Assembly: GCA_022825895.1 (NCBI GenBank)
Contig: JAJDVX010000022.1
Location: 124,001 to 188,000, forward strand
DNA: 64,000 bases
Reading direction: 5' to 3'
Origin: Chloroflexota bacterium
GTDB taxonomy: Bacteria > Chloroflexota > UBA11872
Shown: positions 1-10,462 of the stretch, in pieces
How positions within the stretch are numbered: position 1 is the stretch's first letter
How the letters are laid out: every line of letters starts with the position of its first letter
The notes under the pieces: model-generated
Database searches by the model: none
What the model was told of the DNA's origin: nothing
Seen by the model: only the letters and a program-made list of their open reading frames with translations
Made by a program: the position numbers and the translations under genes

Positions 1-1
1 G

Positions 2-442
2 CGGGCGCTGGAGATGCTGAGTCCGTCGGATTGGGAGCTGATGCAGCGGACGAACCTGTGGGGGCTGTATGACGTGACGCAGGCGGCGCTGCCGGCGCTG
101 CGCGAAGCCGGGGCGCGGGTGGTGGTGATTTCGTCGGCCGCCGTGCAGCTTCCGGACATGTCGGGCGTGGCCTACCAGAGCACGAAGCACGGGGAAGCCG
201 GGTTCGTGTACGGAATGATGCACGAGGAGGCCGGAAACGGGATCCGGGCAACGATGATCTTCCCGGGGCTGACCGAGACGCCGATGATCGACCGGCGGCC
301 GGCGCCGACGCCGCCGGAGATGATTGCGAACGCGCTGCAGCCGGAAGACGTGGCCGAAGCGGTGCTGTTCGTGACGTCGCTGCCGCCGCGGGCGTACGTG
401 CCGGAGCTGGTTCTGCTGCCGGCGGCGATTCAGCAGCGCTGA
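2..442 (+). CDS. SDR family oxidoreductase, C-terminal part (5' end probably outside window)
   Basis: Translation has NLWGLYDVTQAALPAL, VVVISSAAV and YQSTKHGEAGF (YxxxK) typical of SDRs; the N-terminal Rossmann glycine motif is missing, so the gene is cut by the window edge. Confidence 0.8.
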   Translation, partial: RALEMLSPSDWELMQRTNLWGLYDVTQAALPALREAGARVVVISSAAVQLPDMSGVAYQSTKHGEAGFVYGMMHEEAGNGIRATMIFPGLTETPMIDRRPAPTPPEMIANALQPEDVAEAVLFVTSLPPRAYVPELVLLPAAIQQR

Positions 443-509
443 CCCGCAAGCGGCCGCCCGGCGCGGCTGCGTATGCTGGCGGGGCGGTTTGAGGTCGCGA
501 GGTTTAGCC

Positions 510-1892
510 ATGCCGTACGACCCTTCGCTCCACTTGTTTTGTCACCCCTGGGAACTGCAGACGGTGGTGCACATGCGCCGGACCTGGAATCGTCCGGGGC
601 GGGTGCAAATGGACCCGGTGCTGTCGCCTACCGAACCCTGGGAAGGCACGTCGGTCGTGACCTGGGGGACGGCGCACTACGACCCGGAGACGAAGCTCTT
701 CAAGCTCTGGTACGAGGCATGGAACGCCGAACGGCCGGAGCCGCTGGACTCAATGGTCTGCTATTCGACCTCAGCCGACGGGGTGACCTGGGACAAGCCG
801 GATCTTGGGCTATTCGAGTGGGAGGGGAGCCGCGCGAACAACATCTGCTGGGTGATGCGGGAGAGCGCACCGTGGAATTACCTGGACAGCCCGCGGGTGT
901 TCGTTGACCCGGAAGCCCCGGGCGACGAGCGGTACCGGATGGTGATCTATGCGCGTGACCGGGCGGCGCGACGCCATGCGTTTTTCGTGTTGACCAGTCC
1001 CGACGGGTTGCATTGGACCTGGCGCAACGAGCCGTTCCTGACCGAGTCGGGCGATCGGTTTCACTGCGTTCATGACGACAGGCGGGGGGAGTACTGGCTG
1101 ACCTCACGCCGCGCGCACATGGACCGGGATACCCAGGCGGATCCGCCGCTTCCGCGCATTCGCAGCGTGGAGCGCTGGCGCAGCCCGGACCTGCGCGAGT
1201 GGACGGGTCCGGAGATCCTGATGCGGCCGGACGATGCCGACCCGGTGGACACCGAGTTCTACAGCATGTATCCCATGACGGCGGGGAACGGCTACCTGGG
1301 GTACCTGGAGTTCTACGACCGGTTCGTGGAGCGCCTGCACACGGAGCTGATCGTGAGCCGGGACGGAGACCACTGGCAGCGCGTGGAGCGGACGCCGTGG
1401 CTGGACCGGGGCACCGAGGGGGCGTGGGATGACATGTGGGTGTTTCCATCCAGCAACGACCCGCTGGTCGTGGGGGACCGGATGCTGGTGCCGTTTGGCG
1501 GGCGCGGGACGGCGCACGCGGGACGGCGCTACCGGATGCGGCCGGCGCGGTGCCGCATTGGGCTGCTTGAGTTCGGGCGCGACCGCTGGGCGGCGCTCAC
1601 GGCGGGGCAGGACGGCGGGGAGTTCGTAACCGAGCCGGCGGAGGTACGCGGCGACCGTCTGACACTCAACGTGGATGCGGAGTTCGGGGACGTGCGAGTG
1701 GCGGTGCTGAACGAGCATGGCGGGGCGCTGGAGGGGTTCGGCCACGATGCGGCCGTGCCAATTGAACGCGACGCGATCGAGGCGCGGGTTTGCTGGGACA
1801 CCGGCGATTCGCTGGAGGCCTTGCGTGGCCGTCGGGTGCGCCTGCACGTCACGGCGGCGCGAGCCAGCGTGTACGGCTACAGGTTCGACTAG
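510..1892 (+). CDS. glycosyl-hydrolase-like (beta-propeller type) protein
   Basis: Long ORF; ATG at 510 fits better than the upstream start. Repeated blade-like motifs (YDPETKLFKLWYEAW, YSTSADGVTWDKP, TSPDGLHWTW, VSRDGDHWQR) as in GH32/43-like propellers. Confidence 0.6.
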   Translation: MPYDPSLHLFCHPWELQTVVHMRRTWNRPGRVQMDPVLSPTEPWEGTSVVTWGTAHYDPETKLFKLWYEAWNAERPEPLDSMVCYSTSADGVTWDKPDLGLFEWEGSRANNICWVMRESAPWNYLDSPRVFVDPEAPGDERYRMVIYARDRAARRHAFFVLTSPDGLHWTWRNEPFLTESGDRFHCVHDDRRGEYWLTSRRAHMDRDTQADPPLPRIRSVERWRSPDLREWTGPEILMRPDDADPVDTEFYSMYPMTAGNGYLGYLEFYDRFVERLHTELIVSRDGDHWQRVERTPWLDRGTEGAWDDMWVFPSSNDPLVVGDRMLVPFGGRGTAHAGRRYRMRPARCRIGLLEFGRDRWAALTAGQDGGEFVTEPAEVRGDRLTLNVDAEFGDVRVAVLNEHGGALEGFGHDAAVPIERDAIEARVCWDTGDSLEALRGRRVRLHVTAARASVYGYRFD

Positions 1893-2014
1893 CCCGGGCT
1901 TGCCGCACGGCGCGGATGCCCTAACATGGGGTCGGGTGGCACTGTGACTTCGCCGGGAGGGCCGGTGGGCGGGGTCTTGCCGCAGAGGAGCGTGTAACCA
2001 TCTCACGCCAAGCA

Positions 2015-3067
2015 TTGAACGAGAGCGCCCGTAGTTCGCGACGCGCCTTTCTTGGTCGCCTGTCGGTCGCGATTGGCGCAGCCGTGGGCGCCGGGGCGGG
2101 AGTGGTGCGAGCCGATCCGGCGACGCCGGATGTTCCGGTACCGGCGATTTACCTGCGCGAGACCGGCCATCACGTCGGCGGGCCATTCCTGGCCTGGTGG
2201 TTGCAATACGGACGCGATCGCGGGCTTGGCTGGCCGATTACGGAGCAGTTGGAAATCCGCGGCCGCCTCATGCAGTACTTCGAGCGGGGTGCGGTGGCGC
2301 TGACGCCAACGTCACGTGATCCGCTGGGCGTCATTCCCGTGAACCTGGGCCGCCCGTACGCGAGCCGGACCTCGGTGCCGCAGCCAGCGCCCGAGTCGGC
2401 GCACTTCTTCGCGCAGACAGGCACCGGAGTGCATCCCGCGATTTGGCCATTTCACCGAGAGAACGGGGGCGTTTACCGCTTCGGTTATCCGCTGGCGCCG
2501 GCGGTCATTGGCAGCGGTGGACTCTGGCAGGTATTTGAACGCGCCGTGCTCTCCGAAAGCGGCGGGCGGGTGACGGACCTGCGCCTTGGCCTGATGGAGG
2601 CGGAGCGCCAGCGCTTGCCCACGGCTCCAGTGAGGCAGGCCCGGCATGCACCGATCGTTGACCTGGCGGCATTGGAGCCGGTGCACGGGCCGCAATCCGA
2701 CCGGCACGCCAAAGTGGACCTGACGCGGCAGGTTGTGACGTTCTTCGACGGTGATGACCCGGTGCGGATCGCCGCGACCTCGACCGGTGTGTACCCGGAC
2801 TTCACGCCGCAAGGGCGCTATCGGATCTTCGTGCGGATTCCCCGCGCGCGGCTGATTTCGAACGGCAGCACGCAGGCCGTATACAACCTGGACGACGTCC
2901 AGCACATCCAGTACTTCACGGAGAGTTGGATCGGATTCCATTACGCCTATTGGCATGCCGAGTTCGGTACGGAGCGGAGCGCGGGCTGCGTGAATCTACG
3001 GCTGCACGATTCCCAGTGGGCGTGGAATTTCTGCGACCACGGGACGCGGGTGGTCGTTCACTACTAG
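2015..3067 (+). CDS. L,D-transpeptidase (YkuD domain) with Tat-like signal
   Basis: SSRRAFLGRLSVAIGAAVGAGAG signal; C-terminal HYAYWHAEFGTERSAGCVNLRLHDSQW matches the YkuD catalytic His...(S)xGCxN/R signature. Confidence 0.8.
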   Translation: MNESARSSRRAFLGRLSVAIGAAVGAGAGVVRADPATPDVPVPAIYLRETGHHVGGPFLAWWLQYGRDRGLGWPITEQLEIRGRLMQYFERGAVALTPTSRDPLGVIPVNLGRPYASRTSVPQPAPESAHFFAQTGTGVHPAIWPFHRENGGVYRFGYPLAPAVIGSGGLWQVFERAVLSESGGRVTDLRLGLMEAERQRLPTAPVRQARHAPIVDLAALEPVHGPQSDRHAKVDLTRQVVTFFDGDDPVRIAATSTGVYPDFTPQGRYRIFVRIPRARLISNGSTQAVYNLDDVQHIQYFTESWIGFHYAYWHAEFGTERSAGCVNLRLHDSQWAWNFCDHGTRVVVHY

Positions 3068-3136
3068 ACCGCGCCGACGATCCTGGAGTCGCGCCTATGA
3101 TGGCGCGGCGACGAGTTTCAACTCCAGAGTGAATCG

Positions 3137-3571
3137 GTGACCGCATCCCTTGAGGAATTGCCCCCGACGTCGTCGGTCATCTTTGTCTGCGTGCACAACG
3201 CCGGGCGCAGCCAGATGGCCGAGGGCTTACTGCGGGCAGCCGCGGGCGGACGAATCAGCGTCAAGTCGGCAGGTACGGCCCCCGGGGAACGCGTGAATCC
3301 GATGGCAGTTCGGGCGATGCGGGACGTGGGCATTGAGATTGGCGACGCGTCACCATCTCGGTTGACAGACGAGGACGTAGCCGCGGCCGACCTCTGCATC
3401 ACGATGGGGTGCGGCGATCGGTGTCCGCTGGTGCCCGGGACGGAGTACCGCGACTGGCCGGTGGACGATCCGTCGGGCCAGGCGATCGATGTGGTTCGGC
3501 GCATCCGCGACGACATTTCCGCGCGCGTGCAGGCCCTGGTGGCCGAACTGGCGCCGGATATCGCGGGTTGA
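3137..3571 (+). CDS. low-molecular-weight phosphatase / arsenate reductase family (ArsC-like)
   Basis: VIFVCVHNAGRSQMAEGLLR matches the LMW-PTP/ArsC P-loop C(x5)R; later ...DWPVDDPSGQ. Confidence 0.85.
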   Translation: MTASLEELPPTSSVIFVCVHNAGRSQMAEGLLRAAAGGRISVKSAGTAPGERVNPMAVRAMRDVGIEIGDASPSRLTDEDVAAADLCITMGCGDRCPLVPGTEYRDWPVDDPSGQAIDVVRRIRDDISARVQALVAELAPDIAG

Positions 3572-4149
3572 GCCGGAACTGGCTCCTGGCGGGGCTGGCG
3601 TCGGCGCTGATCGCGGCGGCCGTCGTGGTCGTGGCGATTGACGTGGACGAGTCCACGCTGGCCCCCACGCAAGCCGGGCCAACGCCTACGCCCGAGGAGC
3701 GCGCCGCCAGGTTGATGCGGACGTTCGTGTCGCGGGTCATCGAGCAGGAACTGCGGCCACGAGTGGTCGAACTGGAGGGCACCCGAATCATCGATGGCAG
3801 CAGCGGCACGGCGACGGTGCAGCGGGTCGTGGACGGCGATCGGGTCGACGTACGAATCGCGTTCGACGGCTATGCGTTGCTGCTGGATCCCAACGTGACG
3901 GTTGAGAACGAGATCCAGGCCGACGGCACGGTGCACTACACGCGCGGCGGGGACGGCGGCGGGATGCGGGTGAGCGGGACGGACGTTCGCCTTGGCGTCT
4001 TCGACGCGCAAGGGCGCGATCCGGGCCGTGACGCGGCCGGACGGTTCACGTTTGATCTGCGCGGCAACGACATTGCGACGCTGGCCGGCGACGCGGTGCG
4101 AAACGGTGAAGAGGAGTTGAAGATTCGGCCGGCGACGCCCGCGGCCTAG
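3568..4149 (+). CDS. hypothetical membrane-anchored protein
   Basis: TTG start overlapping the arsC-like stop; N-terminal hydrophobic helix WLLAGLASALIAAAVVVVAI then a soluble domain. Confidence 0.55.
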   Translation: MSRNWLLAGLASALIAAAVVVVAIDVDESTLAPTQAGPTPTPEERAARLMRTFVSRVIEQELRPRVVELEGTRIIDGSSGTATVQRVVDGDRVDVRIAFDGYALLLDPNVTVENEIQADGTVHYTRGGDGGGMRVSGTDVRLGVFDAQGRDPGRDAAGRFTFDLRGNDIATLAGDAVRNGEEELKIRPATPAA

Positions 4150-4730
4150 TCCTCGACGAGTTGGCCGCCGGCCTGCAAGACGCGCCAGAAGGCGTAGTCG
4201 GCCTGGTGGACGATCTGGTTGATGAGGCTGCGTTGAACCAGTTCGCCTTCGCCGGAGTGGCCGCCGGCGACATGGGCGACTTCCTCTGGCAAGCCCACGG
4301 TGAGACAAATGTGGACGCCGTAGCCGGGGTGGCGGACGGAAGGCCAACCGGTTCGGCCCCGTTCTGACGCCCAGCGGGCCTGGTTTTCGGGATCGAACTC
4401 CCAGGGCTTGCCGACGTCATGACAGAGGGCGGCGGCGATCAGCAGATCGCGGTCGTATTCCAGGCCAGGGAACAGACTTCCCAGTTCGTTCGCGATGGCG
4501 ACGGCGAGCCGGGTGACGCCGCGGATATGGTCGGTCTGCGTGCCGTCCTCGAGCGGTGGGGTGTCGGGGTTGCCGGAGCCGCGAATGTCGGCGATGGCGC
4601 CGAAGGAACTTTGCGAGAGGGCCAGCGCCCAGGCCTCAACGACTTTGACCGCCAGGTCCGCGTCTTCGATCCACTCGACTTCGGGCAACTCGGCCCGCAC
4701 TCGCGCGCGTTGCGTGTCGTCGACGGTCAC
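4146..4730 (-). CDS. HD domain-containing protein (phosphohydrolase-like)
   Basis: H...LIAAALCHDVGKPWEFD HD motif with upstream TDHIRGVTRLA and downstream VAHVAGGHSGEGE. Confidence 0.75.
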   Translation of the reverse strand: MTVDDTQRARVRAELPEVEWIEDADLAVKVVEAWALALSQSSFGAIADIRGSGNPDTPPLEDGTQTDHIRGVTRLAVAIANELGSLFPGLEYDRDLLIAAALCHDVGKPWEFDPENQARWASERGRTGWPSVRHPGYGVHICLTVGLPEEVAHVAGGHSGEGELVQRSLINQIVHQADYAFWRVLQAGGQLVED

Positions 4731-4800
4731 GATGCACTCTCCGGGTACGGGTGGGCAGGAATCAAGTGTATTCCCGACGCTCGGCCCGGCGTGGTCGTGC

Positions 4801-5136
4801 CTAGCTGATCTGGTAGACGAGCGTCTGCACGTGAATCAGGTCGTCGCTGATGATGAAGGTGTCCACGCCCTGGGCGGTACGCCCGTCCTCGTGGGTACCC
4901 GACCAGGTGAGCAGCACGGCGTCGCCCTCCACGGTGACGGATTCCTGCCGTGCTGCAAACCCCGCAAGGTCGGAAAACAGCGCCTCGAAGAAGGCGCGAC
5001 AGCCGGCGTGACCGATATGCACCTGCCCGGGCTGCATGAGCCTGGCGTCGGCCGCGTAGTCGGCGGCGATGGCGTCAAAATCGCCGGACTGCACCGCGTC
5101 CCAATGTCGCTGAAATACCGCTTCGGGGTTCGCCAT
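4801..5136 (-). CDS. SnoaL-like / NTF2-like nuclear transport factor 2 family protein
   Basis: ANPEAVFQRHWDAVQSGDFDAIAADYAADARLMQPG is the typical SnoaL N-terminus; ATG at 5136 preferred. Confidence 0.7.
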   Translation of the reverse strand: MANPEAVFQRHWDAVQSGDFDAIAADYAADARLMQPGQVHIGHAGCRAFFEALFSDLAGFAARQESVTVEGDAVLLTWSGTHEDGRTAQGVDTFIISDDLIHVQTLVYQIS

Positions 5137-5254
5137 GAGTTCACGCTCCGGGTGAGCCAAGCCGTGTGTACCCTACGGCATCCCCGCAGCCGAGAGCCGC
5201 GCGACGCCGCCGACCTGCCTCGCTACAACCAGGCCGGCGGCGCCCGGAGGCGGC

Positions 5255-6283
5255 TTACTCGATTCCTTCGTACCAGCCGACGCCGAAGATCAGGTCGCCG
5301 ACCCGCACGACCCAGGAGTGCTTGGGCGCGTCCTCGCGGGTCTGCGGATGGGTGAACAGGTAGCTCACCCAGGCGCCGCCGCTCTCCTCGGTTACGGCGG
5401 CCATGGCTTCACCGTAGTTGAAGCCGTTGGCGTCAATGCGCTCGCGGGTCGTGCCGACGATGTCCGGGCGGTTGGCGTTCGCCACGGAGTAGAGCACGCC
5501 GTCCCGGTCTTCGATGACAAAGACGTACCAGGGGCCGTCCGCGCTCTCCGGCGTGTTGTAGTAGGCCAGCGTTTCATCACGGCCTATGGAGTCGTGAAGA
5601 TCGACGGCCCGCTGCACCAGGGCCTGCGTGTAGCCGGGCAGGTCGGCCTTGGACGGGCCTGGCTCGTACCAGCCCGAGCCGAAGACCAGGCCGTCGTGCC
5701 GGACGACCCAGGAGTGCTTGGCCTGGGGTTCGCCAGTCTCGGTGTTTACCCACGAATAGGACGACCAGGCGCCCTCGGGCGTCGCATCCGCCAGGACTAC
5801 GAGGCCAGCCGGAAAGCGGTCGGGACCGACGACGTCGCGCGCATGGAGTCCCACGATCGCGGGGGTGGGCGCGTGTGCGATGAGCACATCGCTCTCGTCG
5901 AAGATGAAGACGTACCACGGCCCGTCTGTGCTCTCCGGGGCGTTGTAGTAGTCGAGCGTGGCCTGGAGGCCCTGGGTGTTGTACCGGTTGATCGCGCGTT
6001 CGACGAAGGCCTGGGAGTAGGCCGCGGGATCGGACCTGGCGGGAAGCTGGTACGGCCGGGCGCCGAACCGGAAACCGGAGTCCGCGTGTTCGCTTCGACA
6101 GACGGCCTCGGCCTGGTCGCCGTGGACGCGCTGGTAGATCCCGACGTTGTGATGATTGCCGCGTCCGGCTTCGATGAGGTCGTTGATTTCAACGCAGGTG
6201 GTCGGCCAATCGGCCAACGCCGCCGCGGCTGTGATTCCAAGGAGTGAGACGACACCAACGATCGCAAGAACCACGCGCTTCAT
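5255..6283 (-). CDS. secreted tandem Cache-domain-like protein
   Basis: Signal peptide MKRVVLAIVGVVSLLGITAAAALA; two internal repeats with TLDYYNAPESTDGPWYVFIFDESDVLIAH...HSWVVRHDGLVFGSGWYE and TLAYYNTPESADGPWYVFVIEDRDGVLYS...HSWVVRVGDLIFGVGWYE. Confidence 0.7.
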   Translation of the reverse strand: MKRVVLAIVGVVSLLGITAAAALADWPTTCVEINDLIEAGRGNHHNVGIYQRVHGDQAEAVCRSEHADSGFRFGARPYQLPARSDPAAYSQAFVERAINRYNTQGLQATLDYYNAPESTDGPWYVFIFDESDVLIAHAPTPAIVGLHARDVVGPDRFPAGLVVLADATPEGAWSSYSWVNTETGEPQAKHSWVVRHDGLVFGSGWYEPGPSKADLPGYTQALVQRAVDLHDSIGRDETLAYYNTPESADGPWYVFVIEDRDGVLYSVANANRPDIVGTTRERIDANGFNYGEAMAAVTEESGGAWVSYLFTHPQTREDAPKHSWVVRVGDLIFGVGWYEGIE

Positions 6284-6391
6284 GCTTTACCTCCCCGCCC
6301 GAGAAGCCTGAACAAATATAGGCCACAGGGATGGCTGTCGGGCAATTGAGACGGCTGTCGCGGTTCCGACCGACTCGAGCGTCTGCGGCGC

Positions 6392-8587
6392 TCAGCCGCC
6401 GTCCCTGGTTCCGAAGTCGCGCCAGCCCCAGTCGAGACGCAGGCGGGGCATCGAAAACTCGAAGTACCAGCGAATGGAGATCGGCTCCCGCGCGTCGCCC
6501 AGGGAGGCGTAGAAGAGCGCGGCGCGGCCGGGGACCTCGTTCACGATGCGGACCGGCGTAATGTCGTGGAAGTGCCTTGGGTCCTCGTTGGCAGCCAGGT
6601 ATTCGAGCAATTGCACCTCGTGGGGCTCGGCGTCGTTGGGACGGACGGCCGCCAGGTCGATGGGTTCGTGTTGATTCCAGGCGGGCAGGTCGCCGCCGGC
6701 ACCCGAAGTTGCGACGCTGCACGTGACCCAGATCGGAGTGCTCCAGGCGTACTCGCCGTCGACCTGGCGCAGGCGGACGTAGTAGGCGGCCTCGGGGCGC
6801 GGATCCGAGTCGTGGAACTCGAGGGCGGCGTCCAGGGTGTTGGGATGCCACGCGGCCAGGGCACGATCGTCGCGGAGCAGGTCGATTCGCTCGATCGGCG
6901 CGCAGGCGTGGGCGGTGATTGCGATGTGGGGATTGTCGTCGACTTCGACTTCGGAGCCGGCCGGGTGGCCGTTGGCTCGAACGTCCAGGATGATGCGGGC
7001 GCCGGTGGTCGCATACGTGCGGCGGCTGATCACCGCGTTCCAGATGGCGTGGCGCTCGCAGTGCTCGGCGCGGACCGCGGCGACCGGACCGCAGCCAATG
7101 GCGCAGTCGCGGATGTTCAGGTGATTGCCGAACCGTCCGCGAAAGAGGTGGGCGGCCATGGGCGCGGCCAGCAGGGGAAGGTGGGTGTCGCCGGAGGCGA
7201 TGACGGCGGGGCGATGGCCGTGACGGAGCGCGCGTTGCAATATCCATTCGGCCGAGCCGTGACCGCTGGCCACTTCGACCACCGGCTCGTGCGCGGTCGG
7301 GTAGGCCTCCCAGTCGGCCGGGCCACCGCCGACGTGGGCTTCGAGCAGGACGTCGGTGCGCTCGCCGTAGGCTTCCACCAGGTCGTCCATTTCGGCCCAG
7401 GCCGGTGCGTGGCGCTCCTCCCAATCGCGAAATATGACATTGCGGTCGCCGCCGACACTGGGATGCGCCTCCCCGGCCAGGTACGGGACGTAGGTTCCGG
7501 GCTCATCGTTGGAGCGGTAGGCCGCCTGGTGGGCTTCCCAGACCGCCGGCCGGTGCGTCTGGTCGGGCGGGGCCATGGGGCCGGGGGCGGCAAAGTCGAG
7601 GCGGGCCTGGCCGCGCGCCTGGGCGTGCCGGCCGGACGGATGGAGGATCGGCGTCGGGTCGTCCATGAGCCCCATGCTGACGTCGCCCCAACTGTGGGAG
7701 TGCAGGTCGCCCCAGAGCACGAGCGACTCGGGATTGGACTGGACGAGGATCGGGTTGCTGAGCGCGGAGAGCCCGTGCTGGCAGTCGCGTGCCTTGATGC
7801 GGATCAGGCCGGGCGCCTGGGCGTTGACGCCTTCAATGATGGCGAGGCCTGAGTTCTCCGGACCGAATTCGACGCGGCTCGGGAGGCCGGTAAGCGACGC
7901 AGTCTCGTCGCGCAGCGCCACCGCTCCGGTGTACTGCGTGCAGACGTTGTGGTTGCGGTCGTAGACGGCGAGGTGCAGGGCAAACGGTTCGCCCGGACGA
8001 GCGATGGAGGGGCCCAGGAGGCGCAGGAGCGTTGGTTGGGGGTCCGATTCCACCTGAATGCGAGTCTCGCCGTTCCTCAGCTGGCGATAGGCGAGGCTGC
8101 CGCTGCGGTCAACCGAAAGGACGATGCGGCCCTGGCAGGTAACGTCGTAGACCTCGCTGCCGGGACCGCCGCGGCTGGTGTCGCCGACCACCAGGCATAG
8201 CTGGTCGCCTGGCAGCAGCGTTCCGCGTTCGACCACGATGCGAGCAATTGGCGGCGAGTTCGCCTGGTTGAGTTCGTTGAGCTCCAACCGCACCCGTGCA
8301 TCCGTCCTGGTCCGCAGCGCGACGAAGTCGCGGCCGCGCGGGCGGGCGTCCTGGATGCTGTGCGACAGCAGGAAGCCATAACGCTCGAAAAAGAAGCCGC
8401 CGCCTGCGGCCACCGGGGCTTCGACTTCGATTCGAAACTCCCAGGTTCCGACGGCGCCGGCGGTGAGCCGGAGGTCCGGCCCCCTGACGCTCGGTCCGTC
8501 GGCCGGATGAAAAGTGACCTCGAGACGGCCCGGTTCGTTGCCGCCTCGTACCCGGTACGGAAGCGTTGTGGGCGTGCCCGGCGTCAC
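6392..8587 (-). CDS. DUF3604/PHP-like metal-dependent protein
   Basis: LWGDLHSHSWGDVSMG, VASGHGSAEW, VIASGDTHLP and ISRRTYATTGARIIL motifs as in DUF3604 proteins. GTG at 8587 overlaps the upstream DegT stop; the longer N-terminal ORF extension is probably not translated. Confidence 0.7.
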   Translation of the reverse strand: MTPGTPTTLPYRVRGGNEPGRLEVTFHPADGPSVRGPDLRLTAGAVGTWEFRIEVEAPVAAGGGFFFERYGFLLSHSIQDARPRGRDFVALRTRTDARVRLELNELNQANSPPIARIVVERGTLLPGDQLCLVVGDTSRGGPGSEVYDVTCQGRIVLSVDRSGSLAYRQLRNGETRIQVESDPQPTLLRLLGPSIARPGEPFALHLAVYDRNHNVCTQYTGAVALRDETASLTGLPSRVEFGPENSGLAIIEGVNAQAPGLIRIKARDCQHGLSALSNPILVQSNPESLVLWGDLHSHSWGDVSMGLMDDPTPILHPSGRHAQARGQARLDFAAPGPMAPPDQTHRPAVWEAHQAAYRSNDEPGTYVPYLAGEAHPSVGGDRNVIFRDWEERHAPAWAEMDDLVEAYGERTDVLLEAHVGGGPADWEAYPTAHEPVVEVASGHGSAEWILQRALRHGHRPAVIASGDTHLPLLAAPMAAHLFRGRFGNHLNIRDCAIGCGPVAAVRAEHCERHAIWNAVISRRTYATTGARIILDVRANGHPAGSEVEVDDNPHIAITAHACAPIERIDLLRDDRALAAWHPNTLDAALEFHDSDPRPEAAYYVRLRQVDGEYAWSTPIWVTCSVATSGAGGDLPAWNQHEPIDLAAVRPNDAEPHEVQLLEYLAANEDPRHFHDITPVRIVNEVPGRAALFYASLGDAREPISIRWYFEFSMPRLRLDWGWRDFGTRDGG

Positions 8588-9864
8588 GAGCCTTCCGGGG
8601 CCAGGCTGCGGAGGCGCTCGCCCTGTGACGCCACCTTCTCGAAGGCTTCGGCTACTTGCTCGACCCAGGCGTCCGAGGGATCGATGGGAGTCGGCAGCCA
8701 GACGCAGGTCTCGTTGAGACGTTCGCTGACCGGCAGGGAGCCAGGGCCGAAGGGCGGCCGGACGTCGGCGGGCAGGTCGCCCCACGGTCCGCCAAGGCCG
8801 TCGAAGGGAAAGTCGCCAAACAGCGGTTGCCGGTGCATGGCGCCGTAGAGGGCGGAGGGCTGGTCGGGGTGGATGCCGACGCCCTCGGCGGCCAGGGCGT
8901 CAAGGATGGCCTGGATTGGAGCGCCGATTTCGTCCGGGTCGATGCGCGCGGTGTAGAGCAGATAGCCGCCGCGTTCGGCCTGGGCGTAGGGGCGTTGCGG
9001 ATAGACGCCGGGGACGTCGTCCAGCAGGGCGTCCAGGCGGGCGAACCAGCGGCCGCGGCGCTCGTTCAAGTCCGGGAGACGTTCAAGGCCGGCGCGGGCC
9101 AGAGCGATGCCGAGGGGATTGGCGCGGTATTTGACGCCCAGGCCAATGCGCCCGAGATCGCGCAGCGCATCGGTCTGAAGCAGCAGGTTGACGCGACCAT
9201 AGTGGCCCAGCGCGGCCATGCGGTCGTAGAGGTTCGGATCGTTTGTCGTCGCAACCCCGGCTTCGACCCCACTGATGGGTTTGCTGGCCTGCATGCTGAA
9301 GCAACCGATGTGCCCGACCGACCCGACCTGATGTCCGCGCCACATCGCGCCGTGGGCGTGGGAGGCGTCCTCGATCAGCGTGATGTCGGTACCGTCGACG
9401 ATGTCGAGCAGCGCATCCATGTCGGCCGGATTGCCATAAACGTGGGTGGCGACGATGGCGCAGGTGCGGCCGGTCAACTTGCGGCGCACGTCGGCCGGGT
9501 CGATGCAGAAGGTCTCCGGATCGGCGTCGGCGAATACGGGCGAGGCGCCGCAGTGCAGGGCAGGCGAGATGGAGGCGTGCCAGGTGACGGACGGCACGAT
9601 GACCTCGCGTCCGAGCGACGCGCCGGCGGCGAACATGGCCGAGTGCAGGGCGGCGGTACCGTTGCAGACGGCCAGCGCGAAGCGGGTGCCGACGAACTCG
9701 CGGAACTCGGCCTCGAACTTCTCGATTTCGTCGTAGACCGCGGAGCCGGCTTCGAGCGCGTCGTTGACGAGCGTGCGCTCGCGCTCGGTGACCGCCTCCC
9801 AGCGGTCGTCAATAGGCGCGGTTACGGCGGGTGGGCTGCCTTCGATGGCGAGATGCCGGTCCAT
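8584..9864 (-). CDS. DegT/DnrJ/EryC1/StrS family PLP-dependent aminotransferase
   Basis: [35 protein letters not shown] and [20 protein letters not shown] (PLP lysine region) motifs. Confidence 0.85.
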   Translation of the reverse strand: MDRHLAIEGSPPAVTAPIDDRWEAVTERERTLVNDALEAGSAVYDEIEKFEAEFREFVGTRFALAVCNGTAALHSAMFAAGASLGREVIVPSVTWHASISPALHCGASPVFADADPETFCIDPADVRRKLTGRTCAIVATHVYGNPADMDALLDIVDGTDITLIEDASHAHGAMWRGHQVGSVGHIGCFSMQASKPISGVEAGVATTNDPNLYDRMAALGHYGRVNLLLQTDALRDLGRIGLGVKYRANPLGIALARAGLERLPDLNERRGRWFARLDALLDDVPGVYPQRPYAQAERGGYLLYTARIDPDEIGAPIQAILDALAAEGVGIHPDQPSALYGAMHRQPLFGDFPFDGLGGPWGDLPADVRPPFGPGSLPVSERLNETCVWLPTPIDPSDAWVEQVAEAFEKVASQGERLRSLAPEGS

Positions 9865-9949
9865 GCAGATCTGCCGCGGGCGGTCAGGCGCTTGAGTATG
9901 TTCAGCGGCCGCCGCGGTGTCGAGTTGGCAGGCGGCGCGTATGCCCGGC

Positions 9950-10447
9950 TTACTCCAGCGAAGACCCCAGGATTTCTTCGGCCTGCTGCGCCCGGAAGTC
10001 GAGCAGCTTCTGGCGAAGCCCGGCGTCGCCCAGGGCCAGGATCTCGACAGCCAGCAGCGCGGCGTTGACGGCGCCGGCGCTGCCGATGGCGAGGGTGGCG
10101 ACAGGGATCCCGCGGGGCATCTGGGCCATGGCCAGCAGCGAGTCCAGGCCGTCCAGCGACCAGGCCTGCATGGGCACGCCCAGCACGGGCAGCACCGTGT
10201 GCGCGGCTACCACGCCGGCCAGGTGGGCCGCGCCACCGGCGGCCGCGATCAGGACGCGCATTCCGCGCTCGTCGGCGCTGCGCGCCCACTCGGCCGTCTC
10301 GTCAGGCGTGCGGTGGGCGGAGAGCACGCGAACCTCGTAGGGCACGCCGAAGTCGCGCAGGGTGGCCGTGGTGCGCTGCATCACGTCCCAGTCGGACGTG
10401 CTGCCCATCACGATGCCGACGCGCGGGGTCTCGTTGGAATCCGTCAT
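9950..10447 (-). CDS. purE: 5-(carboxyamino)imidazole ribonucleotide mutase
   Basis: [60 protein letters not shown] are diagnostic PurE motifs. Confidence 0.95.
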   Translation of the reverse strand: MTDSNETPRVGIVMGSTSDWDVMQRTTATLRDFGVPYEVRVLSAHRTPDETAEWARSADERGMRVLIAAAGGAAHLAGVVAAHTVLPVLGVPMQAWSLDGLDSLLAMAQMPRGIPVATLAIGSAGAVNAALLAVEILALGDAGLRQKLLDFRAQQAEEILGSSLE

Positions 10448-10462
10448 GGCCGTCTCACTCCT

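Noticed and set aside
6566-7852. 428-aa + strand ORF
   Set aside because: Antisense to the DUF3604-like gene, low-complexity V/G/D-rich translation.
8656-10068. Long + strand ORF opposite DegT aminotransferase
   Set aside because: No recognisable domains; antisense of a well-supported gene.
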